Source: Rhodanobacter thiooxydans (GTDB taxonomy: Bacteria; Pseudomonadota; Gammaproteobacteria; Xanthomonadales; Rhodanobacteraceae). Taken from it: DNA of 64,000 nt. The notes below the pieces were generated by a model. That model was not told the origin of the DNA. It worked only from the letters and a program-made list of their open reading frames with translations, and made no database searches. Shown in pieces: positions 49,721 through 58,010 of the stretch. Made by a program: the position numbers and the translations under genes. The stretch is from contig NZ_CP127409.1 of the NCBI RefSeq assembly GCF_030291135.1, positions 2,914,001 through 2,978,000 of the forward strand. The letters run 5' to 3'. Within the stretch, counting starts at the first letter, position 1, and each line of letters begins with the position of its first letter.

Positions 49721-50185
49721 TCAATGCCGCTGCCGGCTCGCGGCATAATCGCAGCTGTCGGTGCGCTGGCCGGCGTAGGTCATGTCCATGACGACGCCCT
49801 GCCCACCGATGTAGCCGTTCGCGTGAACGCTGCCATTGGTACCGCCATCGGGCAGCAGCTCAAAGCTTGCATCACCGGTCATTCTCGGCGGGTCGCCGCC
49901 GCAGACCAGGTGGTAACTGACGACATGGCCGACCTGCCGGTAGTCGCTGACCACGCAACCCCGCTGTCGCTGCAGTATGACGCGCATGTCATGGCTACTG
50001 GAGATGCACACGTCCAGCGTAGTCGTGCGCACAGGCAGGTCGCCGGCACCCGGCACCTGCATCTTCATGGTGACGCTCATCTTCAGCATGCTGCCGGAAT
50101 CCGGCTGCGCCAGTGCCGCCGTGGCCAGCAGCGCGAACGCGCACAGACCGCAGGCGTGGAAAGGACGTGAAACAGGCAGGGGCAT
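49721..50185 (-). CDS. DUF3617-like periplasmic protein
   Basis: 154 residues. The signal peptide ends ALA-QP. The mature protein has the DUF3617 pattern: a beta start (MLKMSVTMKMQV), the cysteine in TLDVCISSSHD, a second in RGCVVSD, YHLVCGG, and the closing YAGQRTDSCDY. Such proteins are small, secreted and of unknown function. The ATG lies almost on top of a GGAG, so expression signals are poor and the start is uncertain. Confidence 0.65.
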   Translation of the reverse strand: MPLPVSRPFHACGLCAFALLATAALAQPDSGSMLKMSVTMKMQVPGAGDLPVRTTTLDVCISSSHDMRVILQRQRGCVVSDYRQVGHVVSYHLVCGGDPPRMTGDASFELLPDGGTNGSVHANGYIGGQGVVMDMTYAGQRTDSCDYAASRQRH

Positions 50186-50289
50186 TCTCCGGCACGATCC
50201 GGCAAGGTGACGTCACCGGATCGACACACACGACAGCGGCGATCGCATCCATTGCAACCACGCTACCCCAGCGAGGCCGGCATGTTCGC

Positions 50290-50493
50290 CCGTCAGTGAC
50301 ATCCCGTCTGGCGACTTCGCGCCTGCTCGTCCTCGCGGCGCGATCGCGCACCAGGACTCCACGACACCAGATCCCCGGTACCGCGGACCGGCGAAACTTC
50401 CGGCCTGGCACCATGAACGATTTTTCCCAGCAGCATCCCTGCAAACAATGACACTCCACGCCAGAAGGCGGAGTGTGCAAGAAGCGTTTGCAT
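50290..50493 (-). CDS. Possible small membrane ORF
   Basis: 66-residue frame beginning MQTLLAHSAFWRGVSLFAGMLLGKIVHG with one hydrophobic segment, then a charged Arg/Gly/Ser tail. GGGGTGA precedes the ATG. No family. It lies in the 560-base gap upstream of the DUF3617 gene, which otherwise shows nothing clear. Composition of the tail looks random, so it may be chance. Confidence 0.25.
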
Positions 50494-50744
50494 GTCGATC
50501 ACCCCGAGCTGCCCCTGTGCAGCCGTCGGGCCGATCGTAGCAAGCTTTCACGCCACGTGTACACTCACCGCCAGGTACCGGCCGGCCCAAGCAAACCGGC
50601 GGAGAATGCCTGCCGATGGCCGCCGTAGCGCATACGGCCGAGACACCTTGCGCAACCGCGCCAGGACGCTAATGCGGATGACACCCCACACGGCAGGGCG
50701 CGACCTGTGCGGCAAGGACCGGAGATTGTGTCGGGTCGACGGAA

Positions 50745-50984
50745 TCAGGCCGCCGCACATTGCGGGATGATCGGCCCCGCATAGTGGGCCAGGGTAATGG
50801 TGAATTCCGAACAGGCCATGTCGACCTTGGCCATGCGACCGGAATTGGCATGCTCCTCGCGTGCCAGTCCACGGGCCAGACGGATCGCATGCGCGAAGCG
50901 CAGCCCGTCGTACAGCACGACCTCTCCGCTGCAGATGCACCACAGGCCGTGGCGGCTTTCCCTGATCGTCAAAACCACGCGCAT
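50745..50984 (-). CDS. Small DUF2188-like protein, unknown
   Basis: 79 residues beginning MRVVLTIRESRHGLWCICSG, with an alpha/beta pattern like the short DUF2188-type proteins (strand, EVVLYDGLRFAHAIRLARGL helix, strands). The ATG at 50984 is preceded by GAGGGT; a longer frame upstream begins without a ribosome site. No signal or membrane segment. Its neighbour at 51182 has a similar leader. Confidence 0.4.
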   Translation of the reverse strand: MRVVLTIRESRHGLWCICSGEVVLYDGLRFAHAIRLARGLAREEHANSGRMAKVDMACSEFTITLAHYAGPIIPQCAAA

Positions 50985-51181
50985 CGCCGCACCCTCGGAC
51001 AAAGGAGTCACCCGGAGTGCCCATCCGCGCGCCCCTGCCGACGGATGATCCAGTGCCTCCGGTATGACCCAGTTTGCCCGGCACGACACGCCATGTATGT
51101 CGGCGCGGGCCTACGGCACGTGTGCGCAGCTGCCCCGGGAGGGCCTCGGGTCGGCGCCTGTCGGTCCTTCCAGCGTTCCGG

Positions 51182-51433
51182 TCAGCCGGCCTGGCAAAGG
51201 CTTTGTTGTTCCGGATGCGGTACCTGGCCATAGCGGGCGAGGATGACCGGTTCCGAATACTCGCCACGGTCGATGTCGGCCGCCTGGGCATAAACCAGCA
51301 CGCCGTCACGCTGCCCGGCCAACATCTCGCCGCGCGTGCGTGCCAGCTGTTCCATGCCGTGAAGGATCGGCTTGTCCGCGACGATGTCGCCGCCCTCTTC
51401 GTGAAAGCCCTGCACCACGTAAAGCGTACCCAT
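51182..51433 (-). CDS. Small hypothetical protein
   Basis: 83 residues, soluble, with DKPILHGMEQLARTRGEMLA as a helix. GAGGGT precedes the ATG by seven bases, nearly the same leader as the gene at 50745. Function unknown; the two may be a local pair of stress- or plasmid-like small genes, which the sequence cannot decide. Confidence 0.4.
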   Translation of the reverse strand: MGTLYVVQGFHEEGGDIVADKPILHGMEQLARTRGEMLAGQRDGVLVYAQAADIDRGEYSEPVILARYGQVPHPEQQSLCQAG

Positions 51434-51604
51434 GACGTACCCTCGCAGCGTGCCCCCGCAGCTGCGAGCGTGGGCAGGCCGAAGTAGACAGATTGCGATG
51501 GTTTCGTTAAGACCGGTTCGAAGCGTTCAGCTTGGTCAGGCGATGCCGCAAGGCCGCACACCGTGAAAAAGCCGGGCGCGGCGGCAAAGCGGATGACGGG
51601 GAGC

Positions 51605-51680
51605 TGGTGCCGGCAGCAGGAATCGAACCCGCGACCTACTGATTACAAATCAGTTGCTCTACCAACTGAGCTATGCCGGC
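51605..51680 (-). tRNA. tRNA-Thr (anticodon TGT)
   Basis: Complete 76-base cloverleaf, acceptor GCCGGCA/TGCCGGC, D-arm AGCTCAGTTGGTAGAGC, anticodon stem ACTGA-TTTGTAA-TCAGT with TGT in the loop, T-arm GCGGGTTCGATTCCTGC. The CCA end is encoded (51605-51607). It reads ACA threonine codons. It follows the birA-coaX-SPOR run on the same strand; in other gammaproteobacteria a tRNA cluster with tuf usually follows, but here it stands alone. Confidence 0.97.
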
Positions 51681-51721
51681 GAGGCCGGGGGGATTCTAGC
51701 AGGCCGCCTCGCAGCGCGTGT

Positions 51722-52381
51722 TCAGAAGCAGCCGGTGCTGTGCGCATCGATTCCCGTGGTGTGGACACGACTGCGCCAGTCGAAGTTGCCGCCATCGGCG
51801 ACCACCAGGTCCAGCCAGTATTCGGGCACGCTCTCGCTGCGCTCGCTCATGCGGGCGGGGAAGCCGGCCGCGATGACTTCGTCGCGGCGTTTGCGCGCAT
51901 TGGCCGGGTCCTTGAACAGGCCCAGCGAGATCGTGTTGGGCTGATCGCCGGAGCTGACCACGAAGTAATCATTGATGTCGCGCGCCGCCAGCTGGCGGGC
52001 CACCGCCAGTGCCTGCGCGCGGTTGCCGGCTGCTGGCAGGTAGACCCACCAACCGCTGGTCTGGCTGGTCTGTTCCTGGCGCGAGCGCATCCGCGTGGCC
52101 TGTGCGGACAAGGCCTGGCGCGCGTTGCGCAGGTCCTGCGGGGTGGCGAACGGGCCCAGGGCGAGGCAGCTGTAGCTGAGGTTGTGCGGCGGCGTCATCG
52201 CCGCAGGGATGGCTGTCGTCGCTGCCGGCCCAGGTTGCGGCAATTCCGACAGCAGGCGCAATTCCGCCACGCCGGGATCGCTGGGCGTGCCGCCGCGGGC
52301 ATACGGCTGCCCCAGCAGCAGCCAGGCACCCACCGCGATATTGAGCGCGGTCAACAGTACGAACAGCAGGCGCAGGAACAT
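51722..52381 (-). CDS. SPOR-domain protein with N-terminal membrane anchor
   Basis: 219 residues. An uncleaved hydrophobic segment (about 2-22) is followed by a linker and a C-terminal SPOR domain (about 125-205: GWWVYLPAAGNRAQALAVAR, then VSSGDQPNTISLGLFKDPANA). SPOR domains bind septal peptidoglycan lacking stem peptides and mark division or cell-wall proteins. ATG at 52381 follows GGGGGT. Third gene of birA-coaX-SPOR. Confidence 0.85.
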   Translation of the reverse strand: MFLRLLFVLLTALNIAVGAWLLLGQPYARGGTPSDPGVAELRLLSELPQPGPAATTAIPAAMTPPHNLSYSCLALGPFATPQDLRNARQALSAQATRMRSRQEQTSQTSGWWVYLPAAGNRAQALAVARQLAARDINDYFVVSSGDQPNTISLGLFKDPANARKRRDEVIAAGFPARMSERSESVPEYWLDLVVADGGNFDWRSRVHTTGIDAHSTGCF

Positions 52382-52433
52382 CGAACCCCCATCAACCGGC
52401 AACGATCGTCATTCTAGACGGACGATGGCGGCG

Positions 52434-53174
52434 TCATTGCGCGTTGGCCCACACGGCCAGGCCACGCAGCACACCGTCCTGGCTCAGCCGGGCCGGCAGC
52501 GACAGCAGCGGCAACAGCGACTCGCCGTCGCCGCCGCCAAGAATCAGTTCCGGCGTCGCGCCGAGCCGCGCGGCGGTATGCGCGGCGAAACGTTCGACCA
52601 ACGCGGCCGCCGCCTGCCAGCAGCCCGATGCCACCGCGTCGGCGGTGTTGTCGGCCAGCTCCACGAGCTTGCCCGGTCGCTCCGGCCGCACCCGCACCGT
52701 GGCGCCCAGCAGCGACTGCTGCATCAGTTGCGGACCCGGTGCGATCAGGCCGCCCAGGTGCTGGCCATCGGCTGCCAGGGCGTCCAGCGTGAGTGCGGTA
52801 CCGACACCGGCCAGCACGCACGGCGCGTGGCCCTCGGCATGCGCCGCCACCATCGCCAGGAACCGATCCACGCCCAGCCGCTGCGGCTCGGCATACGCGT
52901 TGCGTACGCCGCAGGCATGCGCCGGCGTGCGCAGCCAGGTCGGCGTGCAGGCGAACAGGTGCTGCGTCATGGTCGCCACCTGCGCTTCGCGCGCGGCATC
53001 GACGACCGACGCCGCGACCACCTGCGCCGGTCGCGGCAAACCGGCCCACGCCGGTTCCAGCACGGCCGCCAGATCCTCCTGCCAGTCCACCGCGCCGCGC
53101 GCCAGCCAGCCAGCCGGCTGCACCTGCAACGCCCACTTCAGCCGCGTGTTGCCGAGGTCGAGCAGCAGCCTCAT
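52434..53174 (-). CDS. coaX: Type III pantothenate kinase
   Basis: 246 residues of the ASKHA fold. Catalyses the first step of CoA synthesis. LLLDLGNTRLKWAL at the N-terminus is the phosphate-binding motif, GVDRFLAMVAAH and VGTALTLDAL are further family elements, and the C-terminal GGGDGESLLPL completes the domain. Its start overlaps the birA stop by four bases (ATGA), so the two are co-translated. Confidence 0.95.
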   Translation of the reverse strand: MRLLLDLGNTRLKWALQVQPAGWLARGAVDWQEDLAAVLEPAWAGLPRPAQVVAASVVDAAREAQVATMTQHLFACTPTWLRTPAHACGVRNAYAEPQRLGVDRFLAMVAAHAEGHAPCVLAGVGTALTLDALAADGQHLGGLIAPGPQLMQQSLLGATVRVRPERPGKLVELADNTADAVASGCWQAAAALVERFAAHTAARLGATPELILGGGDGESLLPLLSLPARLSQDGVLRGLAVWANAQ

Positions 53175-54160
53175 GCGCGGCGCACCGTGACATCCGCGCT
53201 GTCGATCCGGCGCACGCTGCCATCGGCCATGCGCACCTGCAGTGCGCCATGCGCATCCACGCCGGCACCCACGCCGTCGAACGTGCCCAGGGCCCCGCTC
53301 AGCTGCAGCGGCTGGTCGCGCAGTAGGTCGTGGCGCGCGTAATCGGCGCCGAACGCGGCGAAGCCGTTGCGCTCGAACTGTTGCAGCCCATCGACCAGCG
53401 CTGCGATCAATGTCGCCGCGGCGCGGTTGCGGTCCGGCGGCGTACCACCGGCCAGGGTGGCCAGGTCGCTGGCGGGCTGGCCGGCCTGTGCGTGCAATGC
53501 CGGCGTCAACCGCAGGTTGAGGCCGATGCCGATGACTGCCGCGCACGGCCCCTGGTATTCGCCGCTCAACTCGACCAGGATGCCGCCCAGCTTGCCACCG
53601 GCCTGCCCCTCGGTAACGGCCAGTACGTCGTTCGGCCACTTCAGGCCGGCCCCGGCGATGCCCAGATTTTCCAGCGCGCGCAGCACGATCACGCCGATCG
53701 CCAGCGACAATCCGCTCAGCGCGGCGAATCCCGATTCGAAACGCTTGAGGCAGGACAGGTACAAGTTCAGCCCCGGCGGCGACAGCCACTCGCGGCCACG
53801 CCGGCCGCGACCGGCATGCTGGGTCTCGGCCAGCACGATGCTGAAGTCCTTCGCCGTGCTGCCACGACGCTGCAGTTCGCTGGAGGTGGAATCGAGCTCC
53901 CAATGCACCTCCAGTGCACCCAGCGAACGCGCCGGCTGTGGCGGCAGGGCGGCGCGGATCTGCTTCGCATCCAGCATCTGCAATGGCCACGGCAGGCGGT
54001 AGCCGGCCCCGCCGCGTGCCTCGATCGGCACGCCGCGGGCGCGCAGGACCTCGACCTGCTTCCAGATCGCCGCGCGGGTCACCCCGGCCCGTGCGGCAAG
54101 GCCGGCGCCGGATAGCGACTCTCCATCGGCAAGCAGGGCCAGCAAGTGCGCCGGCTGCAT
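53171..54160 (-). CDS. birA: Biotin-protein ligase / biotin repressor BirA
   Basis: 329 residues. A winged helix (LARAGVTRAAIWKQVEVLRA) is followed by the ligase domain with GRGRRGREW, GLSLAIGVIVL, LKWPNDVLA and GGKLGGILVE. It attaches biotin to carboxyl-carrier protein and, with the N-terminal helix-turn-helix, can repress biotin genes. The start at 54160 is chosen for the usual N-terminus MQPAHLLALLADGESLSG; the frame is open 41 codons further. Confidence 0.94.
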   Translation of the reverse strand: MQPAHLLALLADGESLSGAGLAARAGVTRAAIWKQVEVLRARGVPIEARGGAGYRLPWPLQMLDAKQIRAALPPQPARSLGALEVHWELDSTSSELQRRGSTAKDFSIVLAETQHAGRGRRGREWLSPPGLNLYLSCLKRFESGFAALSGLSLAIGVIVLRALENLGIAGAGLKWPNDVLAVTEGQAGGKLGGILVELSGEYQGPCAAVIGIGLNLRLTPALHAQAGQPASDLATLAGGTPPDRNRAAATLIAALVDGLQQFERNGFAAFGADYARHDLLRDQPLQLSGALGTFDGVGAGVDAHGALQVRMADGSVRRIDSADVTVRRA

Positions 54161-54354
54161 CAGCCAGCCCCGGAAGCGGCCACGGCGAGAGGCCGGCGGC
54201 GAAGTGAGAGATGGCGGGGCAAGTCGGGCATCGGCGGATTCTAGCCCGGTGGCGGCCCTGCGGCATCCGCCGGCGGCCGGCACAGCACTGGTACGGCGCC
54301 GGGGTTTCTGAGACGATCGTGGCCTTCGCCTGAGGGGCAGGGAGTTCGTTCGCC

Positions 54355-54681
54355 ATGCGTGCCACCCATTGGCTTATCGGTTGCGTCTTGTGCCTTGCCG
54401 GGATCGGCAGCGCCGCGGCGGCAAGTCCGGAGACTACCCAGGACCTGGACAGCACCTCGCACGCCGCGCTCGACAACGCCAGCTCCCATGACGGCAACAA
54501 CAGCAGCGGTGGCGACGCGCTGGGGCTGACCCGCGACTGCCCGCCGTCCGGCAGCAGCGACAGTTCCGGCGGCACTTCCGGCAATGGCAGTGGCCGCTCC
54601 GGCGGCGCTTCCTCCGCGCCGACGCCAACCCGCCGGCCGCATCTGGGCTGGCAATCGCTGCTGCCTGGGTCGATCCAGTAA
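54355..54681 (+). CDS. Small secreted Ser/Gly-rich protein
   Basis: 108 residues. The signal peptide ends AAA-SP. The mature 85 residues are dominated by Ser, Gly, Asp and Asn (SSGGDALGLTRDCPPSGSSD), with a single Cys and no domain. Typical of small unstructured secreted proteins. GGGAG lies upstream of the ATG. It precedes the MtfA-like gene by 12 bases and may share its transcript. Confidence 0.5.
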   Translation: MRATHWLIGCVLCLAGIGSAAAASPETTQDLDSTSHAALDNASSHDGNNSSGGDALGLTRDCPPSGSSDSSGGTSGNGSGRSGGASSAPTPTRRPHLGWQSLLPGSIQ

Positions 54682-54693
54682 GCGCTCGGCGTC

Positions 54694-55488
54694 ATGCCGG
54701 GGCATTGGTGGCAATCGCTGCGGACGCGTTTTGAACCGGCGCCGATCGCCGATCCACTGTGGCGACGTGCACTGGCCGGCTGCCCGCTGGCACGCCGGCT
54801 CGACCCCGAACGACAGCAGCAGCTGCGCCGGCTATCCGCCCTGTTCCTGGCGCGCAAGCGTTTCCACGCGCTGGCCGGCGCCGTGCTGGACGACTACTGG
54901 CGCCTGCTGATCGCCATGCAGGCCTGCCTGCCGGCGCTGCAGCAGGGCGCCGCCAGCCTGCGCGGCTGGCGCGAGGTGCTGATCTACCCGGGCGAATTCA
55001 AGGTGCGCCGCAGCCACCACGACGACCGCACCGGCGTAGTCACCGAAGGCGACGAGATCCGCATCGGCGAGGCGTGGGAGCGCGGTCCGTTGGTGCTGTC
55101 GCTGGCCGACGTGCAGCTGGATCTGGAGCAGCCGTGGGACGGCTACAACGTGGTGGTGCACGAGATGGCGCACAAACTGGACATGCTCGACGGACCGCCG
55201 GATGGCGTGCCGCCGCTGGTGGACATCCCGCGGCGGCGCTGGATCGAGCAATTCCAGCAGGCCTATGACCGCCTGGTCGCGATGCCGCCGGACAGCTGCG
55301 ACAGCCCGATCGACCACTACGCCACCGAAAGCGCCGCCGAGTACTTCGCCGTGGTCAGCGAGTTGCATTATTCGCAACCGGCGCTGCTGCGGGACGCCGA
55401 GCCGGCAATCGCCAGGCTGCTGCAGACTTACTACGGCCGTTCGCCGGCCGAGGGGCGCGAGCCGGCCGGCCTCCGTCGCGCACGCTGA
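54694..55488 (+). CDS. mtfA: MtfA-like zinc peptidase
   Basis: 264 residues of the MtfA family, known in E. coli for binding the repressor Mlc and for peptidase activity. The zinc site is VVHEMAHKLDMLDG, with the conserved upstream RGWREVLIYPGEFKVRR and the later DHYATESAAEYFAVVSE (third ligand Glu). Unlike the E. coli protein it is not near a known glucose operon here. Confidence 0.88.
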   Translation: MPGHWWQSLRTRFEPAPIADPLWRRALAGCPLARRLDPERQQQLRRLSALFLARKRFHALAGAVLDDYWRLLIAMQACLPALQQGAASLRGWREVLIYPGEFKVRRSHHDDRTGVVTEGDEIRIGEAWERGPLVLSLADVQLDLEQPWDGYNVVVHEMAHKLDMLDGPPDGVPPLVDIPRRRWIEQFQQAYDRLVAMPPDSCDSPIDHYATESAAEYFAVVSELHYSQPALLRDAEPAIARLLQTYYGRSPAEGREPAGLRRAR

Positions 55489-55492
55489 GGGC

Positions 55493-56932
55493 TCAGCTCG
55501 CCGCCAGTTTCACGCTGAAGCGCGCGCCGCCGAATTCCGGCGAGCGGTCGACCACCAGCTCGCCCTGATAGGCGTGCACGATGTCCTGCACGATCGACAG
55601 GCCGATGCCGTGCCCCTGCACCCGCTCGTCGCCGCGCACCCCACGCTGCAGCACCTTCTCGATCTGGTCTTCGGCGATGCCCGGGCCGTCGTCTTCCACG
55701 CTCAGCCACAGGCCGGGGCGCTTGCGGCCGGATTGCGGCTGCATCTTCACCACCAGCAGCACGCGATGGCCGGCCCACTTGAACGCGTTCTCCAGCAGGT
55801 TGCCCATCAGTTCCAGCAGGTCGCCCTGCTCGCCGTAGAACATCGCGTCGTCCTCGATGTCGAATTCGCACAGAACATTTTTGGCCGCATAGACCTTCTC
55901 CAGGCCCTGCACCAAATCCTCGGCGTGACCGGCGATCGGCACCGCGCTAGCGAAGGTCTGCCGACCGGAGGTGGCCGCGCGCGACAGCTGGTAGGCGACC
56001 AGCTCGTTCATCCGCCGCACCTGGTCGAGCACGCTGCTGCGCCGTGCCGCCTCGTCGCCTGCCGTCGGCGATTCCAGCTGCGAGCGGATCACGGCCAGCG
56101 GCGTCTTCAGGCTGTGCGCCAGGTCGGCCAGGGTGTGCCGGTAGCGCGTGCGCTGCTCGCGTTCGTTGGTGATGAAGGCGTTGATGCGCTCGGTCAGGCC
56201 GGTCAGCTCCAGCGGGTACTGGCTGTCCAGTTGTTCGCTCTCGCCGCGCTCGACCCGGCTCATGTCGCTGGCCACCTTGCGCAGCGGGGTCAGGCTCCAG
56301 CGCAACAGCAGCAGCTGCAGCACGATCAGCATCACGCCGAGGATCGACAGCCAGACCACCAGGGTGTGGCGGAACACCGCGTTCTCGCCCTCGAGCTGGT
56401 CCTCAGCCTGCGCCACCATGACGGTGAGCCGCACCGATTTCTTCTCCACCGTGTCCAGCGCCACGCCGTAGCTGTAGTAGTACAGCCGGCCCATGCGGGT
56501 GTCGACCGGTCCCACGAACTGGCTCTGGCCGGGCGCCAGCGGTTTCAGGAAGCTGAAGTCGCGCCCGATCGCCGAGGACGACTCCCAGCGATAGCCCTGG
56601 TCGCCCAGCGCCACGGCGTACAGGCCGGAACCCGGCTGCGAAAAATTCGGGTTCGGCGACGTTTCCGGCGGCAACAGCTTGCCGTACCGGTTAACGTCGG
56701 TATTGGTGATGTACGCGATCGCGAAATTCTCGAGCCGGTCGTGCAGCGTGCGCAGTGCGCGCGCCTTGTTGGTCTGGGTCAGGGTCAGCCCGACCAGACC
56801 GAGAAACCCGGCCAGCACGAATGTGGTGGCGATCGCCGCGCGCGCCGCCAGCGACAGCGGGCGGCGCGGCGACCCGCGTTCATTCGTCGTCGCCGTCGGT
56901 GCGCGGGATGGCAAAGCGGTATCCGCGTCCAC
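55493..56932 (-). CDS. phoQ: Two-component sensor histidine kinase (PhoQ-like)
   Basis: 479 residues. Two transmembrane helices (about 28-50 and 190-215) flank a periplasmic sensor domain. HAMP follows, then the H-box DLAHSLKTPLAVI, N-box LENAFKWAGHR, and ATP lid DDGPGIAEDQIEKV with GHGIGLSIVQDIV. The domain order and partner fit PhoQ, which senses Mg2+, acid or cationic peptides. The start is GTG at 56932, overlapping the regulator by 53 bases. The identity of PhoQ is inferred. Confidence 0.87.
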   Translation of the reverse strand: MDADTALPSRAPTATTNERGSPRRPLSLAARAAIATTFVLAGFLGLVGLTLTQTNKARALRTLHDRLENFAIAYITNTDVNRYGKLLPPETSPNPNFSQPGSGLYAVALGDQGYRWESSSAIGRDFSFLKPLAPGQSQFVGPVDTRMGRLYYYSYGVALDTVEKKSVRLTVMVAQAEDQLEGENAVFRHTLVVWLSILGVMLIVLQLLLLRWSLTPLRKVASDMSRVERGESEQLDSQYPLELTGLTERINAFITNEREQRTRYRHTLADLAHSLKTPLAVIRSQLESPTAGDEAARRSSVLDQVRRMNELVAYQLSRAATSGRQTFASAVPIAGHAEDLVQGLEKVYAAKNVLCEFDIEDDAMFYGEQGDLLELMGNLLENAFKWAGHRVLLVVKMQPQSGRKRPGLWLSVEDDGPGIAEDQIEKVLQRGVRGDERVQGHGIGLSIVQDIVHAYQGELVVDRSPEFGGARFSVKLAAS

Positions 56933-57572
56933 GTACCGTCTCGATGGGTTTGAGGGTGCCTTCCGGATCGAGCTTGCGGCGCAACCGGCCGATGAACACT
57001 TCGAGCACGTTGGAGTCGCGGTCGAAATCCTGCTGGTAGATATGTTCGGTGAGATCGGCCTTGGAGACCAGCTCGCCGGCGTGCAGCATCAGGTACTCCA
57101 GCACCTTGTACTCGTAGCTGGTGAGGTCGACCAGCTTGCCCTCCACCGTCACCGTCTGCGCGGTGGTGTCCAGCTTGATCATGCCGCAGGCCAGGATCGG
57201 TTTCGACCAGCCGCTGGCCCGGCGCACCAGCGCGTTGATGCGCGCCAGCAGTTCCTCGACGTGGAACGGCTTCACCAGGTAGTCGTCGGCGCCGTACTTC
57301 AGCCCCTCGACCTTGTCCTGCCAGCTGCCGCGCGCGGTCAGGATCAGGATCGGGTAGCGCTGGCCATGCTCGCGCAGTGCCTTGACCAGATCCATGCCGG
57401 ACATCCTGGGCAGGCCCAGGTCGATGATCGCCAGGTCGAAGGGCACCTCGCGGCCGAGGTAGATGCCTTCCTCGCCGTCCTGCGCCGCATCGACGGCGAA
57501 GCCGTCGCGTTTCAAGCGTGCCGCCAGCGTCTCGCGCAACGGCGCCTCGTCCTCCACCAACAGGATGCGCAT
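56880..57572 (-). CDS. phoP: OmpR-family response regulator (PhoP-like)
   Basis: 230 residues. A receiver domain with DD-D-K: EDE at the start, phosphoacceptor Asp in LAIIDLGLPRMSG and KPF in DYLVKPFHVEELL; then a winged helix with SYEYKVLEYLMLHAGELVSK and RGRGYRF. Its C-terminus overlaps the sensor start. AGGGAG precedes the ATG at 57572, which itself overlaps the stop of the upstream PepSY gene. Confidence 0.92.
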   Translation of the reverse strand: MRILLVEDEAPLRETLAARLKRDGFAVDAAQDGEEGIYLGREVPFDLAIIDLGLPRMSGMDLVKALREHGQRYPILILTARGSWQDKVEGLKYGADDYLVKPFHVEELLARINALVRRASGWSKPILACGMIKLDTTAQTVTVEGKLVDLTSYEYKVLEYLMLHAGELVSKADLTEHIYQQDFDRDSNVLEVFIGRLRRKLDPEGTLKPIETVRGRGYRFAIPRTDGDDE

Positions 57573-57922
57573 TAGTGTCTCCCTCTGTTGCCTAAGTCGA
57601 TGATGGCCGGACGCGGATTCGAGTTGACCGGTGACGGATTGCCCCGAGGCGGCTCGACCGGTGACTGACCACCCCGGGGAAGCTCGGCGGGTATCGCCAC
57701 CACCCGCACGTGGCCATCCGGATCGAGTACCTTGATGCGGTATTCCGTATGGTGGCCGAACTTGCGTGGATCCGCCGACAGCACCTTGCCGCCGGTCTCC
57801 CGCTGCACCTTCGCCACCGCCTGCTCCAGGGTCAGCGACGGCACGGCCGGCTGGGCCGCACGCACGCCGCCGCCTGCGATCAGCAGCAGCGTCAGGACCA
57901 GCGGGAGGTATTGCTTCGACAT
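57572..57922 (-). CDS. PepSY-domain periplasmic protein in the phoPQ-like operon
   Basis: 116 residues. The signal peptide ends VRA-A. A PepSY-like unit (about 25-75: LTLEQAVAKVQRETGGKVLS, then YRIKVLDPDGHVRVV) is followed by a Pro/Asn/Arg-rich tail. PepSY domains commonly inhibit peptidases or sit in the periplasm as sensors. The stop overlaps the regulator start by one base (TAATG), so it is translated just ahead of it and may feed the sensor. Confidence 0.75.
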   Translation of the reverse strand: MSKQYLPLVLTLLLIAGGGVRAAQPAVPSLTLEQAVAKVQRETGGKVLSADPRKFGHHTEYRIKVLDPDGHVRVVAIPAELPRGGQSPVEPPRGNPSPVNSNPRPAIIDLGNRGRH

Positions 57923-58010
57923 GGTTGCCTGGATTCCATCCGGATTCGGTTCCGGTTGCCGTTCAGCCTAGGGAACCGCAGCTGAATACTGACCGGACGG
58001 GCGTGCGCTG

